The notes under the pieces: model-generated
The model's database searches: none
What the model was told of the DNA's origin: nothing
What the model saw: the letters and a program-made list of their open reading frames with translations, nothing else
Translations under genes and position numbers: made by a program
NCBI GenBank assembly: GCA_019635435.1
Contig: JAHBZM010000001.1
Coordinates: 806,001-870,000 of the forward strand
Origin: Ramlibacter sp.
Lineage (GTDB): Bacteria > Pseudomonadota > Gammaproteobacteria > Burkholderiales > Burkholderiaceae_C
DNA length: 64,000 nucleotides
Direction: 5' to 3'
In this document: positions 1 through 8,083 of the stretch, one piece after another
Layout: each line of letters begins with the position of its first letter
Numbering within the stretch: position 1 is the first letter of the stretch

Positions 1-184
1 CAAGTTGGGTCTGGCCGAAGTCGACCTGCTTGCGCTGAAGCAAGCAGGGCTGGTGGGCGAGATTGCCAGGGTGGTCAAGGTCATCAAGGCTGGTGAAATC
101 AAGACCGCCGTGAAACTGGTCGGGATTGGTGCGACGGCTGGTGCCAAGGCGGCCATTGAAGCCGCTGGCGGCTCGGTGGCTTGA
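1..184 (+). CDS. rplO: 50S ribosomal protein L15, 3' end (partial)
   Basis: The window opens inside this gene. The last 60 codons are read in the frame starting at base 2 and end with TGA at 182-184. The visible C-terminus carries the LAEVDLLALKQAGLV segment, a VKVIKAGEI stretch and a Gly/Ala-rich end, as in L15 of the large ribosomal subunit. Position directly before secY is the standard spc-operon order. The N-terminal half lies outside the window. The product binds 23S rRNA during late 50S assembly. Confidence 0.93.
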   Translation, partial: KLGLAEVDLLALKQAGLVGEIARVVKVIKAGEIKTAVKLVGIGATAGAKAAIEAAGGSVA

Positions 185-211
185 GACTCCAGGAATTAGA
201 GGACAGTACGA

Positions 212-1531
212 GTGGCAACTAGCCCCGCTTCCATGGCAAAAACCGGCAAGTTCGGCGACCTGCGTCGCCGGCTGGTTTTCCTGCTGCTTGCGCTCGTGGT
301 TTACCGCGTTGGCGCGCACATTCCTGTACCTGGCATTGACCCGGGTCAGCTGCAGCAGCTTTTCAAAGGCCAGCAGGGCGGCATCCTGAGCCTGTTCAAC
401 ATGTTCTCGGGCGGGGCGTTGTCGCGTTTTACCGTGTTCGCGCTGGGCATCATGCCGTACATTTCGGCGTCGATCATCATGCAGTTGCTCACCTATGTCG
501 TTCCGACGTTTGAGCAACTGAAAAAGGAAGGCGAAGCCGGTCGCCGGAAGATCACGCAATACACGCGTTACGGAACCTTGGGCTTGGCGATTTTTCAGTC
601 CCTCAGCATTGCCGTTGCACTTGAGAGTTCGGCGGGGCTTGTGCTGAATCCCGGCTTTGGATTTCGGATGACGGCGGCCGTCAGCTTGACGGCTGGGACC
701 ATGTTTCTCATGTGGCTGGGGGAGCAGATCACCGAGCGCGGGCTGGGAAATGGAATCTCCATCCTGATTTTTGCCGGTATCGCCGCGGGATTGCCGAACG
801 CGATAGGCGGGCTGCTGGAACTGGTTCGCACGGGTGCGATGAGCATTCTCGTCGCGGTATTCATCGTTGCGGTTGTGATGCTGGTGACCTACTTCGTCGT
901 GTTTGTGGAGCGTGGGCAGCGCAAGATTCTGGTCAATTACGCCCGACGCCAGGTTGGAAACAAGGTCTATGGCGGGCAGTCGTCTCATCTTCCGCTGAAG
1001 CTGAACATGGCCGGTGTGATTCCGCCGATCTTCGCTTCGTCGATCATCTTGTTGCCGGCGACCGTGGTGAACTGGTTCTCCACGGGTGATGCCATGCGGT
1101 GGCTCAAGGACTTTGCGGGTATGCTGACACCGGGCCAGCCGATCTATGTTCTTCTGTATGCCAGTGCCATTGTGTTCTTCTGCTTTTTCTATACGGCCCT
1201 GGTGTTCAACAGCCGTGAAACGGCCGATAACCTTAAAAAGAGTGGCGCTTTCATTCCGGGTATTAGGCCGGGTGAGCAAACCGCCCGTTATATCGACAAG
1301 ATTCTGGTTCGACTGACTTTGGCGGGCGCGGTGTACATCACCTTCGTCTGTTTGCTGCCGGAGTTCCTGATTCTGAAATACAACGTCCCGTTCTACTTTG
1401 GTGGAACTTCGTTGCTGATCATTGTGGTGGTGACCATGGATTTCATGGCACAGGTGCAGAACTACATGATGTCCCAGCAATATGAGTCGCTTCTGAAGAA
1501 GGCCAATTTCAAGACATCACTCGGTGGTTGA
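212..1531 (+). CDS. secY: Preprotein translocase subunit SecY
   Basis: 439 residues, the usual SecY length, with about ten hydrophobic membrane segments. It forms the protein-conducting channel of the inner membrane with SecE and SecG. Recognisable blocks are the plug region near IPVPGIDPGQL (about residues 40-50), the GIMPYISASIIMQLL segment of TM2, the FVERGQRKILVNYARR loop (about 230-246) and RPGEQTARYID in the cytosolic C5 loop. The start is GTG at 212, 28 bases after rplO, with an AGAGGA-like ribosome binding site around 198-203. It is part of the spc operon; infA follows after 6 bases. Confidence 0.98.
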   Translation: MATSPASMAKTGKFGDLRRRLVFLLLALVVYRVGAHIPVPGIDPGQLQQLFKGQQGGILSLFNMFSGGALSRFTVFALGIMPYISASIIMQLLTYVVPTFEQLKKEGEAGRRKITQYTRYGTLGLAIFQSLSIAVALESSAGLVLNPGFGFRMTAAVSLTAGTMFLMWLGEQITERGLGNGISILIFAGIAAGLPNAIGGLLELVRTGAMSILVAVFIVAVVMLVTYFVVFVERGQRKILVNYARRQVGNKVYGGQSSHLPLKLNMAGVIPPIFASSIILLPATVVNWFSTGDAMRWLKDFAGMLTPGQPIYVLLYASAIVFFCFFYTALVFNSRETADNLKKSGAFIPGIRPGEQTARYIDKILVRLTLAGAVYITFVCLLPEFLILKYNVPFYFGGTSLLIIVVVTMDFMAQVQNYMMSQQYESLLKKANFKTSLGG

Positions 1532-1537
1532 GGCGGC

Positions 1538-1756
1538 ATGGCCAAGGACGATGTCATCCAGATGCAGGGTGAGGTTGTTGAAAACCTGCCAAACGCGACT
1601 TTCCGCGTGAAGCTTGAAAATGGGCACGTGGTGCTCGGACATATTTCAGGAAAGATGCGGATGCATTACATCCGCATTCTTCCGGGTGACAAAGTCACCG
1701 TTGAGTTGACGCCCTACGACTTGTCGCGGGCACGTATTGTGTTCCGCGCCAAGTAA
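1538..1756 (+). CDS. infA: Translation initiation factor IF-1
   Basis: 72 residues, exactly family length, a single S1-like OB fold. The sequence has the typical MAKDDVIQMQGEVVENLPNA start and the GHISGKMRMHYIRILPGD core. IF-1 occupies the ribosomal A site during initiation and works with IF-2 and IF-3. The gene lies between secY and rpmJ, an arrangement common in betaproteobacteria and different from E. coli, where infA is elsewhere on the chromosome. Spacing of 6 bases after secY and 23 bases before rpmJ indicates one transcript. Confidence 0.98.
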   Translation: MAKDDVIQMQGEVVENLPNATFRVKLENGHVVLGHISGKMRMHYIRILPGDKVTVELTPYDLSRARIVFRAK

Positions 1757-1779
1757 GCGCGAGTTTTAGGAGAACAGTT

Positions 1780-1893
1780 ATGAGAGTTTCGGCTTCGGTC
1801 AAGAAAATTTGCCGCAACTGCAAAATCATCCGCCGCAAGGGCGTGGTTCGCGTGATCTGTACCGATCCGCGCCACAAGCAGCGTCAAGGCTGA
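1780..1893 (+). CDS. rpmJ: 50S ribosomal protein L36
   Basis: 37 codons starting MRVSASVKKICRNCKIIRRK and ending CTDPRHKQRQG. The Cys-x2-Cys, Cys and His residues form the zinc-binding ribbon of the C+ form of L36. Start ATG at 1780 is preceded by TTTTAGGAGAACAG, a clear ribosome binding site. The gene is short but length and motif match the family exactly. It sits between infA and rpsM as in most bacteria. Confidence 0.97.
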   Translation: MRVSASVKKICRNCKIIRRKGVVRVICTDPRHKQRQG

Positions 1894-1917
1894 TTGCAAG
1901 AGTTTTAGAGGATCAAC

Positions 1918-2283
1918 ATGGCACGTATCGCTGGCATCAATATTCCGCCGCATCAACATGCAGAAATCGGCCTGACCGCCATTTTTGGCATTGGTCGCAC
2001 TCGCGCTCGCAAGATTTGCGAAGCAACGGGCATCGCCTACTCCAAGAAGGTCAAGGACCTGACGGACGGGGACCTTGAAAAAATCCGCGATGCGATCGCT
2101 CAATTCACGATTGAAGGCGATTTGCGCCGCGAGACCACGATGAACATCAAGCGCTTGATGGACATCGGGTGCTACCGCGGTTTCCGTCATCGCCGTGGTC
2201 TTCCGATGCGGGGTCAGCGTACGCGTACCAACGCTCGCACCCGCAAGGGGCCGCGCAAGGCCGCTCAGGCTCTGAAGAAATAA
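1918..2283 (+). CDS. rpsM: 30S ribosomal protein S13
   Basis: 121 residues beginning MARIAGINIPPHQHAEIGLT. It contains the helix-two-turn-helix segment FGIGRTRARKICEATGI and the basic C-terminal tail RGQRTRTNARTRKGPRK that contacts P-site tRNA and 16S rRNA in the 30S head. It is the first gene of the classical alpha operon. The E. coli S4 repressor target lies near the start of the equivalent mRNA; I did not identify a pseudoknot here. Confidence 0.98.
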   Translation: MARIAGINIPPHQHAEIGLTAIFGIGRTRARKICEATGIAYSKKVKDLTDGDLEKIRDAIAQFTIEGDLRRETTMNIKRLMDIGCYRGFRHRRGLPMRGQRTRTNARTRKGPRKAAQALKK

Positions 2284-2301
2284 CCGGGAAAGAGAAACGT
2301 C

Positions 2302-2706
2302 ATGGCAAAATCTCCCGCCAACAACGCTGCGCAACGTGTGCGCAAGAAGGTCCGCAAGAACGTGTCCGACGGTGTCGCGCACGTTCATGCGTCCTTCAAC
2401 AACACGATCATCACCATCACTGATCGCCAGGGCAATGCATTGTCCTGGGCCTCTTCGGGTGGCCAAGGCTTCAAGGGCTCGCGCAAATCTACGCCTTTCG
2501 CTGCGCAGGTTGCGTCCGAAGTTGCAGGTCGTGCTGCCATTGAGCAAGGTATCAAGAACCTTGATGTCGAGATCAAGGGCCCGGGACCAGGCCGCGAATC
2601 CTCGGTGCGGGCACTCGCAGCTCTGGGTATCCGTATCAATTCCATCGCTGACGTGACTCCGGTGCCGCACAACGGTTGCCGCCCCCAAAAGCGTCGTCGA
2701 ATCTAA
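2302..2706 (+). CDS. rpsK: 30S ribosomal protein S11
   Basis: 134 residues. Diagnostic blocks are AHVHASFNNTIITITDRQGN, the SSGGQGFKGSRKSTPFAAQ segment and the C-terminal DVTPVPHNGCRPQKRRRI. S11 lies on the 30S platform next to S18 and S21 and contacts the 3' region of 16S rRNA. It follows rpsM after 18 bases. 85 bases without a gene separate it from rpsD; nothing beyond the rpsD ribosome binding site is seen there. Confidence 0.98.
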   Translation: MAKSPANNAAQRVRKKVRKNVSDGVAHVHASFNNTIITITDRQGNALSWASSGGQGFKGSRKSTPFAAQVASEVAGRAAIEQGIKNLDVEIKGPGPGRESSVRALAALGIRINSIADVTPVPHNGCRPQKRRRI

Positions 2707-2791
2707 ATTTCATTCAAGCCCACCGCCGGAAGCACCAAGACTCCCGGCTCCCGCAGCATCAGGTTGCGGAAGATGATGTAAAGGAAACAAA

Positions 2792-3415
2792 GTGGCACGT
2801 TATCTCGGCCCCAAGGCCAAACTCTCCCGTCGTGAAGGCACGGATCTTTTCCTGAAGAGCGCTCGCCGCTCGATCAGTGACAAGGCGAAATTCGACTCCA
2901 AGCCAGGCCAGCATGGCCGTACGTCCGGCCAGCGCACCTCGGATTTCGGTTTGCAGCTTCGCGAAAAGCAGAAGGTCAAGCGCATGTACGGCGTGCTGGA
3001 GCGCCAGTTCCGCCGCTACTTCGAAGAAGCAGATCGTCGCAAGGGCAACACGGGCGCCAATCTTTTGTTCATTCTCGAGTCTCGTCTGGACAATGTGGTC
3101 TATCGCATGGGCTTCGGTTCCACGCGTGCTGAGGCACGTCAGCTGGTCTCGCACAAGGCCATCACCGTGAATGGCCAGCCGGTCAATATTCCGTCGTATC
3201 TGGTCAAGACCGGTGATGTGGTTGCTGTTCGTGAAAAATCGAAAAAGCAGAACCGGATCGCTGAAGCGCTGCAGCTGGCTCAACAAGTTGGCTTGCCGGC
3301 CTGGGTTGAAGTCAACGCCGACAAGGCCGAAGGAACCTTCAAGAAGGTTCCTGACCGTGATGAATTCGCGGCCGATGTCAATGAATCGCTGATTGTCGAA
3401 CTGTACTCACGCTGA
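2792..3415 (+). CDS. rpsD: 30S ribosomal protein S4
   Basis: 207 residues. It begins MARYLGPKAKLSRREGTDLF and has the S4 RNA-binding domain with LESRLDNVVYRMGFGSTRAE (about residues 93-112) and the QLVSHKAITVNGQPVN loop. S4 is a primary 16S rRNA binder and, in many bacteria, the autogenous repressor of this operon. The start codon is GTG at 2792, preceded by AAAGGAAACAAA. The N-terminus lacks the four-Cys zinc motif, so this is the C-minus type of S4. Confidence 0.97.
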   Translation: MARYLGPKAKLSRREGTDLFLKSARRSISDKAKFDSKPGQHGRTSGQRTSDFGLQLREKQKVKRMYGVLERQFRRYFEEADRRKGNTGANLLFILESRLDNVVYRMGFGSTRAEARQLVSHKAITVNGQPVNIPSYLVKTGDVVAVREKSKKQNRIAEALQLAQQVGLPAWVEVNADKAEGTFKKVPDRDEFAADVNESLIVELYSR

Positions 3416-3439
3416 TTCGAACTGTTTTTTTGTTCCCAC

Positions 3440-3455
3440 CCGCGAAGCTTCGCGG
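3440..3455. other. 16-bp perfect palindrome between rpsD and rpoA
   Basis: CCGCGAAGCTTCGCGG reads the same on both strands and would form a hairpin in the 100-base rpsD-rpoA gap. There is no T-run after it on the + strand (CTGGGCGC follows), so it is not a simple terminator. It may be an mRNA processing or stability element that adjusts rpoA relative to the ribosomal protein genes; that role is inferred. Confidence 0.5.
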
Positions 3456-3515
3456 TCTGGGCGCTTCACCAGCCTTACCGGTGTAACGAGCCGGGGGTAT
3501 TGAGAGGAAGTCTGA

Positions 3516-4505
3516 ATGCAAACCAATTTGCTGAAACCCAAAACCATTAACGTGGATCACCTTGGCGCCAACCGCGCGAAGGTGACGCTTGAACCGTTTG
3601 AGCGCGGCTATGGGCACACGCTGGGCAACGCCCTGCGCCGGGTACTGCTGTCGTCCATGGTGGGTTACGCAGCGACCGAAGTCACGATTGCTGGCGTGCT
3701 TCACGAATACTCCTCCATTGACGGGGTTCAGGAGGATGTAGTCAGCATTCTGTTGAATTTGAAGGGCGTGGTGTTCAAACTGCACAACCGCGACGAGGTA
3801 ACCCTCAGTCTGCGCAAGGACGGCGATGGCATCGTGACGGCGGCGGACATTCAGACGCCGCATGATGTTGAAATCATCAATCCAGACCATGTGATCGCCA
3901 ATCTTTCTCAGGGCGGCAAGATCGACATGCAGATCAAGGTCGAAAAAGGCCGTGGCTATGTTCCCGGTACCATGCGCCGGTATGCCGACGAGCCCACAAA
4001 ATCCATTGGCAGGATTGTTCTCGACGCATCGTTCTCCCCTGTCAAGCGGGTGAGTTACACCGTGGAAAGCGCACGGGTTGAGCAACGGACCGATCTGGAC
4101 AAGCTCGTCGTTGAGATCGAAACCAACGGGGCCATTACGGCAGAAGACGCCGTACGCGCTTCCGCCAAGATCCTGGTCGAGCAGTTGGCCGTTTTTGCTC
4201 AACTTGAAGGCAGTGAGTTGGCGGCGTTTGATGCGCCGGTGCAGCGCACCAACCAGCAGTTCGACCCGATTCTGCTGCGTCCGGTTGATGAGCTGGAGCT
4301 GACCGTGCGGTCGGCCAACTGCCTGAAGGCTGAAAACATCTACTACATCGGCGATCTGATTCAGCGCACTGAAAACGAGCTGCTCAAAACGCCGAATCTG
4401 GGACGCAAATCCCTGAATGAAATCAAGGAAGTGCTCGCGTCACGCGGCCTGACCTTGGGAATGAAGCTTGAGAGCTGGCCGCCGGCCGGGTTGGACAAGC
4501 GTTAA
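3516..4505 (+). CDS. rpoA: DNA-directed RNA polymerase alpha subunit
   Basis: 329 residues, the usual bacterial length. The N-terminal domain carries FERGYGHTLGNALRRVLLSS (about residues 28-47), the dimerisation and beta/beta'-binding core. The C-terminal domain carries RSANCLKAENIYYIGDLIQ and TPNLGRKSLNEIKEVLASRG, the helix-hairpin-helix region that binds UP elements and activators. ATG at 3516 is preceded by TTGAGAGGAAG. It follows rpsD and precedes rplQ, the standard alpha-operon order. Confidence 0.98.
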   Translation: MQTNLLKPKTINVDHLGANRAKVTLEPFERGYGHTLGNALRRVLLSSMVGYAATEVTIAGVLHEYSSIDGVQEDVVSILLNLKGVVFKLHNRDEVTLSLRKDGDGIVTAADIQTPHDVEIINPDHVIANLSQGGKIDMQIKVEKGRGYVPGTMRRYADEPTKSIGRIVLDASFSPVKRVSYTVESARVEQRTDLDKLVVEIETNGAITAEDAVRASAKILVEQLAVFAQLEGSELAAFDAPVQRTNQQFDPILLRPVDELELTVRSANCLKAENIYYIGDLIQRTENELLKTPNLGRKSLNEIKEVLASRGLTLGMKLESWPPAGLDKR

Positions 4506-4592
4506 GTCAACGGTGAAAACAGGACTGAAGAGCAGTCTTGGACTTGTGGTACCTGATCCGGCCATGAGATTAATAAAGTAAAGGAAAGCACC

Positions 4593-4991
4593 ATGCGTCA
4601 CGGCCACGGCCTTCGTAAATTGAATCGCACGAGCGAGCACCGCCTTGCCATGCTCCGCAACATGATGAACTCGCTCATCGAGCACGAAGTCATCAAGACG
4701 ACCGTTCCCAAGGCGAAGGAACTTCGCCGCGTGGTCGAGCCGATGATCACCCTTGCCAAGGAGCCGACGCTCGCCAACAAGCGCCTGGCGTTTGATCGGC
4801 TTCGCAGTCGGGACAGCGTGACGAAGCTCTTTGCGGATCTTGGCCCCCGATTCAAGGCTCGCCCGGGTGGGTACACGCGGATATTGAAAATGGGTTTCCG
4901 CGTGGGGGACAATGCGCCCATGGCGCTGGTCGAGTTGGTGGATCGTCCGGAAATTTCGGATGCTGACGGAGCTTCTGCGGCTCAAGACTGA
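4593..4991 (+). CDS. rplQ: 50S ribosomal protein L17
   Basis: 132 residues beginning MRHGHGLRKLNRTSEHRLAM, with the conserved NMMNSLIEHEVIKTTVPKAKELRRVVEPMI block and GGYTRILKMGFRVGDNAPMA near the end. L17 sits near the exit tunnel of the 50S subunit. It is the last gene of the alpha operon. The ribosome binding site is TAAAGGAAAGCACC before ATG 4593. The final codons overlap the upstream region of the following tRNA gene. Confidence 0.98.
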   Translation: MRHGHGLRKLNRTSEHRLAMLRNMMNSLIEHEVIKTTVPKAKELRRVVEPMITLAKEPTLANKRLAFDRLRSRDSVTKLFADLGPRFKARPGGYTRILKMGFRVGDNAPMALVELVDRPEISDADGASAAQD

Positions 4992-4993
4992 GT

Positions 4994-4999
4994 TATAAT
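4994..4999 (+). promoter_or_regulatory. Candidate -10 element for the tRNA-fMet gene
   Basis: TATAAT lies 3 bases after the rplQ stop and 9 bases before the tRNA. No good -35 hexamer is seen 17 bases upstream (GCTTCT). The tRNA may therefore have a weak promoter of its own or be processed from the alpha-operon transcript. Confidence 0.45.
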
Positions 5000-5008
5000 T
5001 TCAATTGC

Positions 5009-5085
<77 letters not shown>

Positions 5086-5111
5086 ATCAGTTAGCGGTTC
5101 TCGCTAATAGC

Positions 5112-5145
5112 AAACGCCCACTTACAAGTGGGCGTTTTCGTTTTT
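5112..5145 (+). terminator. Rho-independent terminator after tRNA-fMet
   Basis: AAACGCCCACT and AGTGGGCGTTT form a strong stem with a short loop, followed by TTTTCGTTTTT. It lies 26 bases after the tRNA and probably ends the alpha-operon/tRNA transcript. The A-run on the left side could also make it work from the other strand. Confidence 0.88.
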
Positions 5146-5272
5146 GCCTCCCTTGTTTGTGAGTCGTCTCTGTGTGTGCATACATCACCGGTTCGGTGTG
5201 AAGTTGGCCTTTGGACACGTCGGAGTGCCCGGGCTAAGCTGCCATGCTTCTGTCACGGAATGCTGCCAAGCT

Positions 5273-5288
5273 CGGCGTGAAAATTGCT
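5273..5288 (+). promoter_or_regulatory. Candidate sigma-54 (-24/-12) promoter for the T6SS operon
   Basis: CGGCGTGAAAATTGCT fits the pattern GG-N10-GC with TTGC at the -12 side; the -24 side (CGGCGTG against TGGCACG) has three mismatches. The predicted start of transcription would be near 5299, leaving about 120 bases of 5' leader before tssB. Sigma-54 control of T6SS operons is known in other proteobacteria. No activator gene is present in this window. Confidence 0.42.
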
Positions 5289-5322
5289 GCGAAAAGGTAA
5301 GGGTTACTATTTAGCCGCAACA

Positions 5323-5337
5323 TATGAAAGCTTCATA
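5323..5337. other. Inverted repeat upstream of tssB
   Basis: TATGAA-AGC-TTCATA is a 6-bp inverted repeat with a 3-base centre in an AT-rich stretch. It could be a protein-binding site for T6SS control. Nothing identifies the protein. Confidence 0.3.
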
Positions 5338-5353
5338 GAATGAAATCACACCC

Positions 5354-5377
5354 ATGACTGTTTTCGCCAACAGTCAT
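5354..5377 (+). other. 9-bp hairpin in the tssB leader
   Basis: ATGACTGTT and AACAGTCAT are perfect complements separated by TTCGCC. The following TGGGATTCTTCTTTG is only mildly T-rich, so it is a poor terminator. A 5'-leader hairpin affecting mRNA stability or attenuation is the likely reading. It lies 43 bases before tssB. Confidence 0.45.
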
Positions 5378-5420
5378 TGGGATTCTTCTTTGTCCATTCG
5401 TTTTAATGTAGGGGAATACC

Positions 5421-5951
5421 ATGGCGGATAGTCTGCAAAAATGGGTAGGCCGGAATCGGCCGCCTCGAGTCCAGATCACGTACGACGTTGAAATTGGCGA
5501 CGCCGTGGAGAAGAAGGAGTTGCCAATGGTTGTGGGGTTGCTGGCGGACCTGTCTGGCCAGCCCGCTACGCCGTTGCCTAAACTGAAGGATCGCCGCTTG
5601 GTTGAGATCGACCGCGATAACTTCAATGAAATCATGGGCAAGATCAGTCCTCGATTGGACATTTCGGTGCCTGACACCATGAAGGGTGAGGGCAATTTGA
5701 AGATTGAACTCAATTTCAAAGAGTTTGATGATTTTCATCCGGAGGCAATTGTCAAGCAGGTGCCTCGCTTGGCCAAGTTGCTCCAGGCCCGTCAGGAACT
5801 TCGTGACTTGCTGGCCAAGCTTGATGGCAACGACGAACTGGATGGACTCCTCGAGAACATCGTCGCGAACACCGAAGAGCTCAAGGCGCTGCAAACCGAA
5901 GCGAATGCTGGTGCGGAAGCGCCGTCCGACGAAGCGGCTCCTGCCGCCTGA
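5421..5951 (+). CDS. tssB: T6SS contractile sheath small subunit TssB (VipA/ImpB)
   Basis: 176 residues with the family signature near the N-terminus: NRPPRVQITYDVEIGDAVEKK followed by LPMVVGLLADLSGQP. The middle carries DRDNFNEIMGKISPRLDISV and the C-terminal half a helix-rich KQVPRLAKLLQARQELRDLL. TssB intertwines with TssC to build the sheath that contracts in the cytoplasm and drives the Hcp tube outward; the C-terminal helix region is used by ClpV for recycling. It is the first gene of the T6SS operon, with ATG at 5421 after AGGGGAATACC. The Ala/Glu-rich tail (APSDEAAPAA) is typical. Confidence 0.96.
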   Translation: MADSLQKWVGRNRPPRVQITYDVEIGDAVEKKELPMVVGLLADLSGQPATPLPKLKDRRLVEIDRDNFNEIMGKISPRLDISVPDTMKGEGNLKIELNFKEFDDFHPEAIVKQVPRLAKLLQARQELRDLLAKLDGNDELDGLLENIVANTEELKALQTEANAGAEAPSDEAAPAA

Positions 5952-6010
5952 TAACCCATTCTGGTGCGCTGAAGTTGGTGCATCTCAACAAATTGGAACG
6001 GTGAATCGAA

Positions 6011-7501
6011 ATGGCTGAAACTCAAGCAAGCGCAGAAGGCGGTGCCGCAAGCGCGACCAGTGAAATGACACTCTTGGACAAGATCGTTCACGAGGGAAAT
6101 ATGGCTGTTGAGCCCTCCCAAGGGCCTTATGCCAAGAAACTGATCGGGCAATTTGCGTCCCAGATTTTGGATGAAGGCATGAAGGCGGCTCCCGACAAGG
6201 GGGTGGTTGCCATGATCAACGAGCGTGTCGCTGAGATTGACAAGCTCCTGACTGATCAACTGAACGCAATCATGCATGACTCGAGCTTCCAGGCGCTTGA
6301 GGCGTCATGGCGCGGGTTGCATGACATGGTTTTCGGAACCGAAACCAGCACGCGGCTCAAGCTTCGGTTGCTGAATGTCACCAAGAAGGAGTTGTTGAAG
6401 GATCTTGAGTCGGCGGTTGACCATGACATGAGCGTCCTGTTCAAGAAGGTGTACGAGGAAGAATATGGAACCTTCGGCGGGAATCCTTATTCACTTCTGA
6501 TCGGCGATTATTACTTCGGGCGGCACCCGCAAGATATGGCCTTGCTCGAGCGCCTTTCCAAAGTCGCCGCGGCCGCTCACGCGCCGTTTATTGCGGCGGC
6601 CGCGCCCGCGTTGTTCGACATGAAGTCGTTCACGGACCTTGGCGTTCCGCGCGACATGTCCAAGATTTTCGAAAGTGCTGAACTCGCTACCTGGCGCGGT
6701 TTTAGGGAGTCCGAAGACTCCAGGTATGTGTCCTTGGTGTTGCCGAGTTATGCGGCGCGCCTGCCATATGGTGCGAAAACCATCCCTGTCGATAACTTCA
6801 ATTTCGAGGAAGACGTCGATGGGAAGGATCACTCCAAGTACCTCTGGGCGAACTCCTGCTATCAACTCGGACTCCGCATCACGGATGCGTTTGCCAAATA
6901 CGGTTGGTCAACGGCCATTCGTGGTGTCGAAGGCGGTGGCAAGGTGGACGGAATGACGGCCCATGCCTATAAGACGGATGAAGGAGATGTGGTTCTCAAG
7001 TGCCCGACCGAAATCACCATCACCGACAGGCGTGAAAAGGAACTGAACGACCTCGGGTTCATTGCCATCGTCAACTCCAAAGGGTCGAATTTCGCGGCCT
7101 TCTTTGGCGGGCAAACAGTCAACAAACCGAAGCTTTACAACAAAGATGCGGCCAACGCCAACGCGCAACTTTCCGCTCGGTTGCCGTATGTTTTGGCGGC
7201 TTCAAGGTTTGCGCACTACATCAAAGTCATCATGCGCGACAAGATCGGTAGCTTCCAGACTCGCGGAGAGGTGGAGACCTACCTGAACAACTGGATCGCG
7301 GACTATGTGCTGATCAATGACACCGCTCCGCAAGCGACCAAGGCGAGGTTTCCATTGGGCCAAGCCAGGGTTGACGTCACCGAAGTTCCGGGAAAGCCGG
7401 GCGCATACCAGGCGACCTGCTTCCTGCGCCCGCATTTTCAAATGGAAGAATTGACAGCTTCCATCCGTCTCGTGGCTGAGCTTCCCCCTGCCGCTGCCTG
7501 A
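6011..7501 (+). CDS. tssC: T6SS contractile sheath large subunit TssC (VipB/ImpC)
   Basis: 496 residues, normal for TssC. Key blocks: IDKLLTDQLNAIMHDSSFQALEASWRGLH (about 75-105), LIGDYYFGRHPQD and VLPSYAARLPYG, and the C-terminal WIADYVLINDTAP with RPHFQMEELTASIRLVAELP. With TssB it polymerises into the six-start contractile sheath around the Hcp tube. The gene starts 59 bases after tssB (ATG 6011, preceded by GGAACGGTGAATCGAA). It is followed after 36 bases by hcp, the usual tssB-tssC-hcp block. Confidence 0.97.
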   Translation: MAETQASAEGGAASATSEMTLLDKIVHEGNMAVEPSQGPYAKKLIGQFASQILDEGMKAAPDKGVVAMINERVAEIDKLLTDQLNAIMHDSSFQALEASWRGLHDMVFGTETSTRLKLRLLNVTKKELLKDLESAVDHDMSVLFKKVYEEEYGTFGGNPYSLLIGDYYFGRHPQDMALLERLSKVAAAAHAPFIAAAAPALFDMKSFTDLGVPRDMSKIFESAELATWRGFRESEDSRYVSLVLPSYAARLPYGAKTIPVDNFNFEEDVDGKDHSKYLWANSCYQLGLRITDAFAKYGWSTAIRGVEGGGKVDGMTAHAYKTDEGDVVLKCPTEITITDRREKELNDLGFIAIVNSKGSNFAAFFGGQTVNKPKLYNKDAANANAQLSARLPYVLAASRFAHYIKVIMRDKIGSFQTRGEVETYLNNWIADYVLINDTAPQATKARFPLGQARVDVTEVPGKPGAYQATCFLRPHFQMEELTASIRLVAELPPAAA

Positions 7502-7537
7502 TTTGCCACATCAACATCGAATAAGGAGTAACAAGTC

Positions 7538-8017
7538 ATGGACGTGATCATCCTGGAAATCAAGGATATGAAAGGCAATTGCACCATTGATGGGCATGCC
7601 GATCAAATCATTCTCAATTCGTTCAGCCATAGCGTTGCGTTGCCATTGAGCACCGACGTGGCCAACACTGAGCGCACAGCGGGGCGCCCGATGTTTTCGG
7701 AAATGAACTTTTCGAAGATGACCGACCAGTCGACACCTGCACTGTATACCGCCTGTACGGAAGGGAAAAAGCTGGGGGATGCGACCATTCACATTGGCCG
7801 TAATGAAGGCGGAAAATTCATGTCACTCATGAAGTACGTCCTCACAAATGCCATGGTTTCCAATATCAATACCTCTGGCGGCGGCGGGGTCCCTTCTGAC
7901 TCGTTTTCGCTGAACTTCACCAAAATCAAATCAGAATTCACTCAGCAGAATGCTGATTCGACCAAGAAGGGCACAGCCTCGTTTGGGTGGGATCTCGCGA
8001 CCAACAAGGCCGCTTGA
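7538..8017 (+). CDS. hcp: T6SS inner tube protein Hcp (TssD)
   Basis: 159 residues, family length. It begins MDVIILEIKDMKGNC with the beta-barrel fold and has the YTACTEGKKLGDATIHIGRN segment and the C-terminal ADSTKKGTASFGWDLATNKAA. Hcp forms stacked hexameric rings inside the sheath, carries small effectors and is exported. A strong ribosome binding site (ATAAGGAGTAAC) precedes ATG 7538, in line with the high expression usual for Hcp. No effector extension is fused to it. Confidence 0.96.
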   Translation: MDVIILEIKDMKGNCTIDGHADQIILNSFSHSVALPLSTDVANTERTAGRPMFSEMNFSKMTDQSTPALYTACTEGKKLGDATIHIGRNEGGKFMSLMKYVLTNAMVSNINTSGGGGVPSDSFSLNFTKIKSEFTQQNADSTKKGTASFGWDLATNKAA

Positions 8018-8083
8018 ACCGCGCGGGGCGGGGGCTCTGTTGAAGTTCGAGCGCGCCTTGCCCCAAACCAAGGGGTATAGGCC

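Larger units (their letters stand above)
5146..5420 (+). other. Gene-free leader region before the T6SS operon
   Basis: 275 bases without a credible gene. It holds a candidate sigma-54 promoter (5273-5288), a short inverted repeat (5323-5337) and a 9-bp hairpin (5354-5377), all described separately. The tssB ribosome binding site is TAGGGGAATACC just before ATG 5421. I see nothing recognisable in 5146-5270. Confidence 0.6.
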
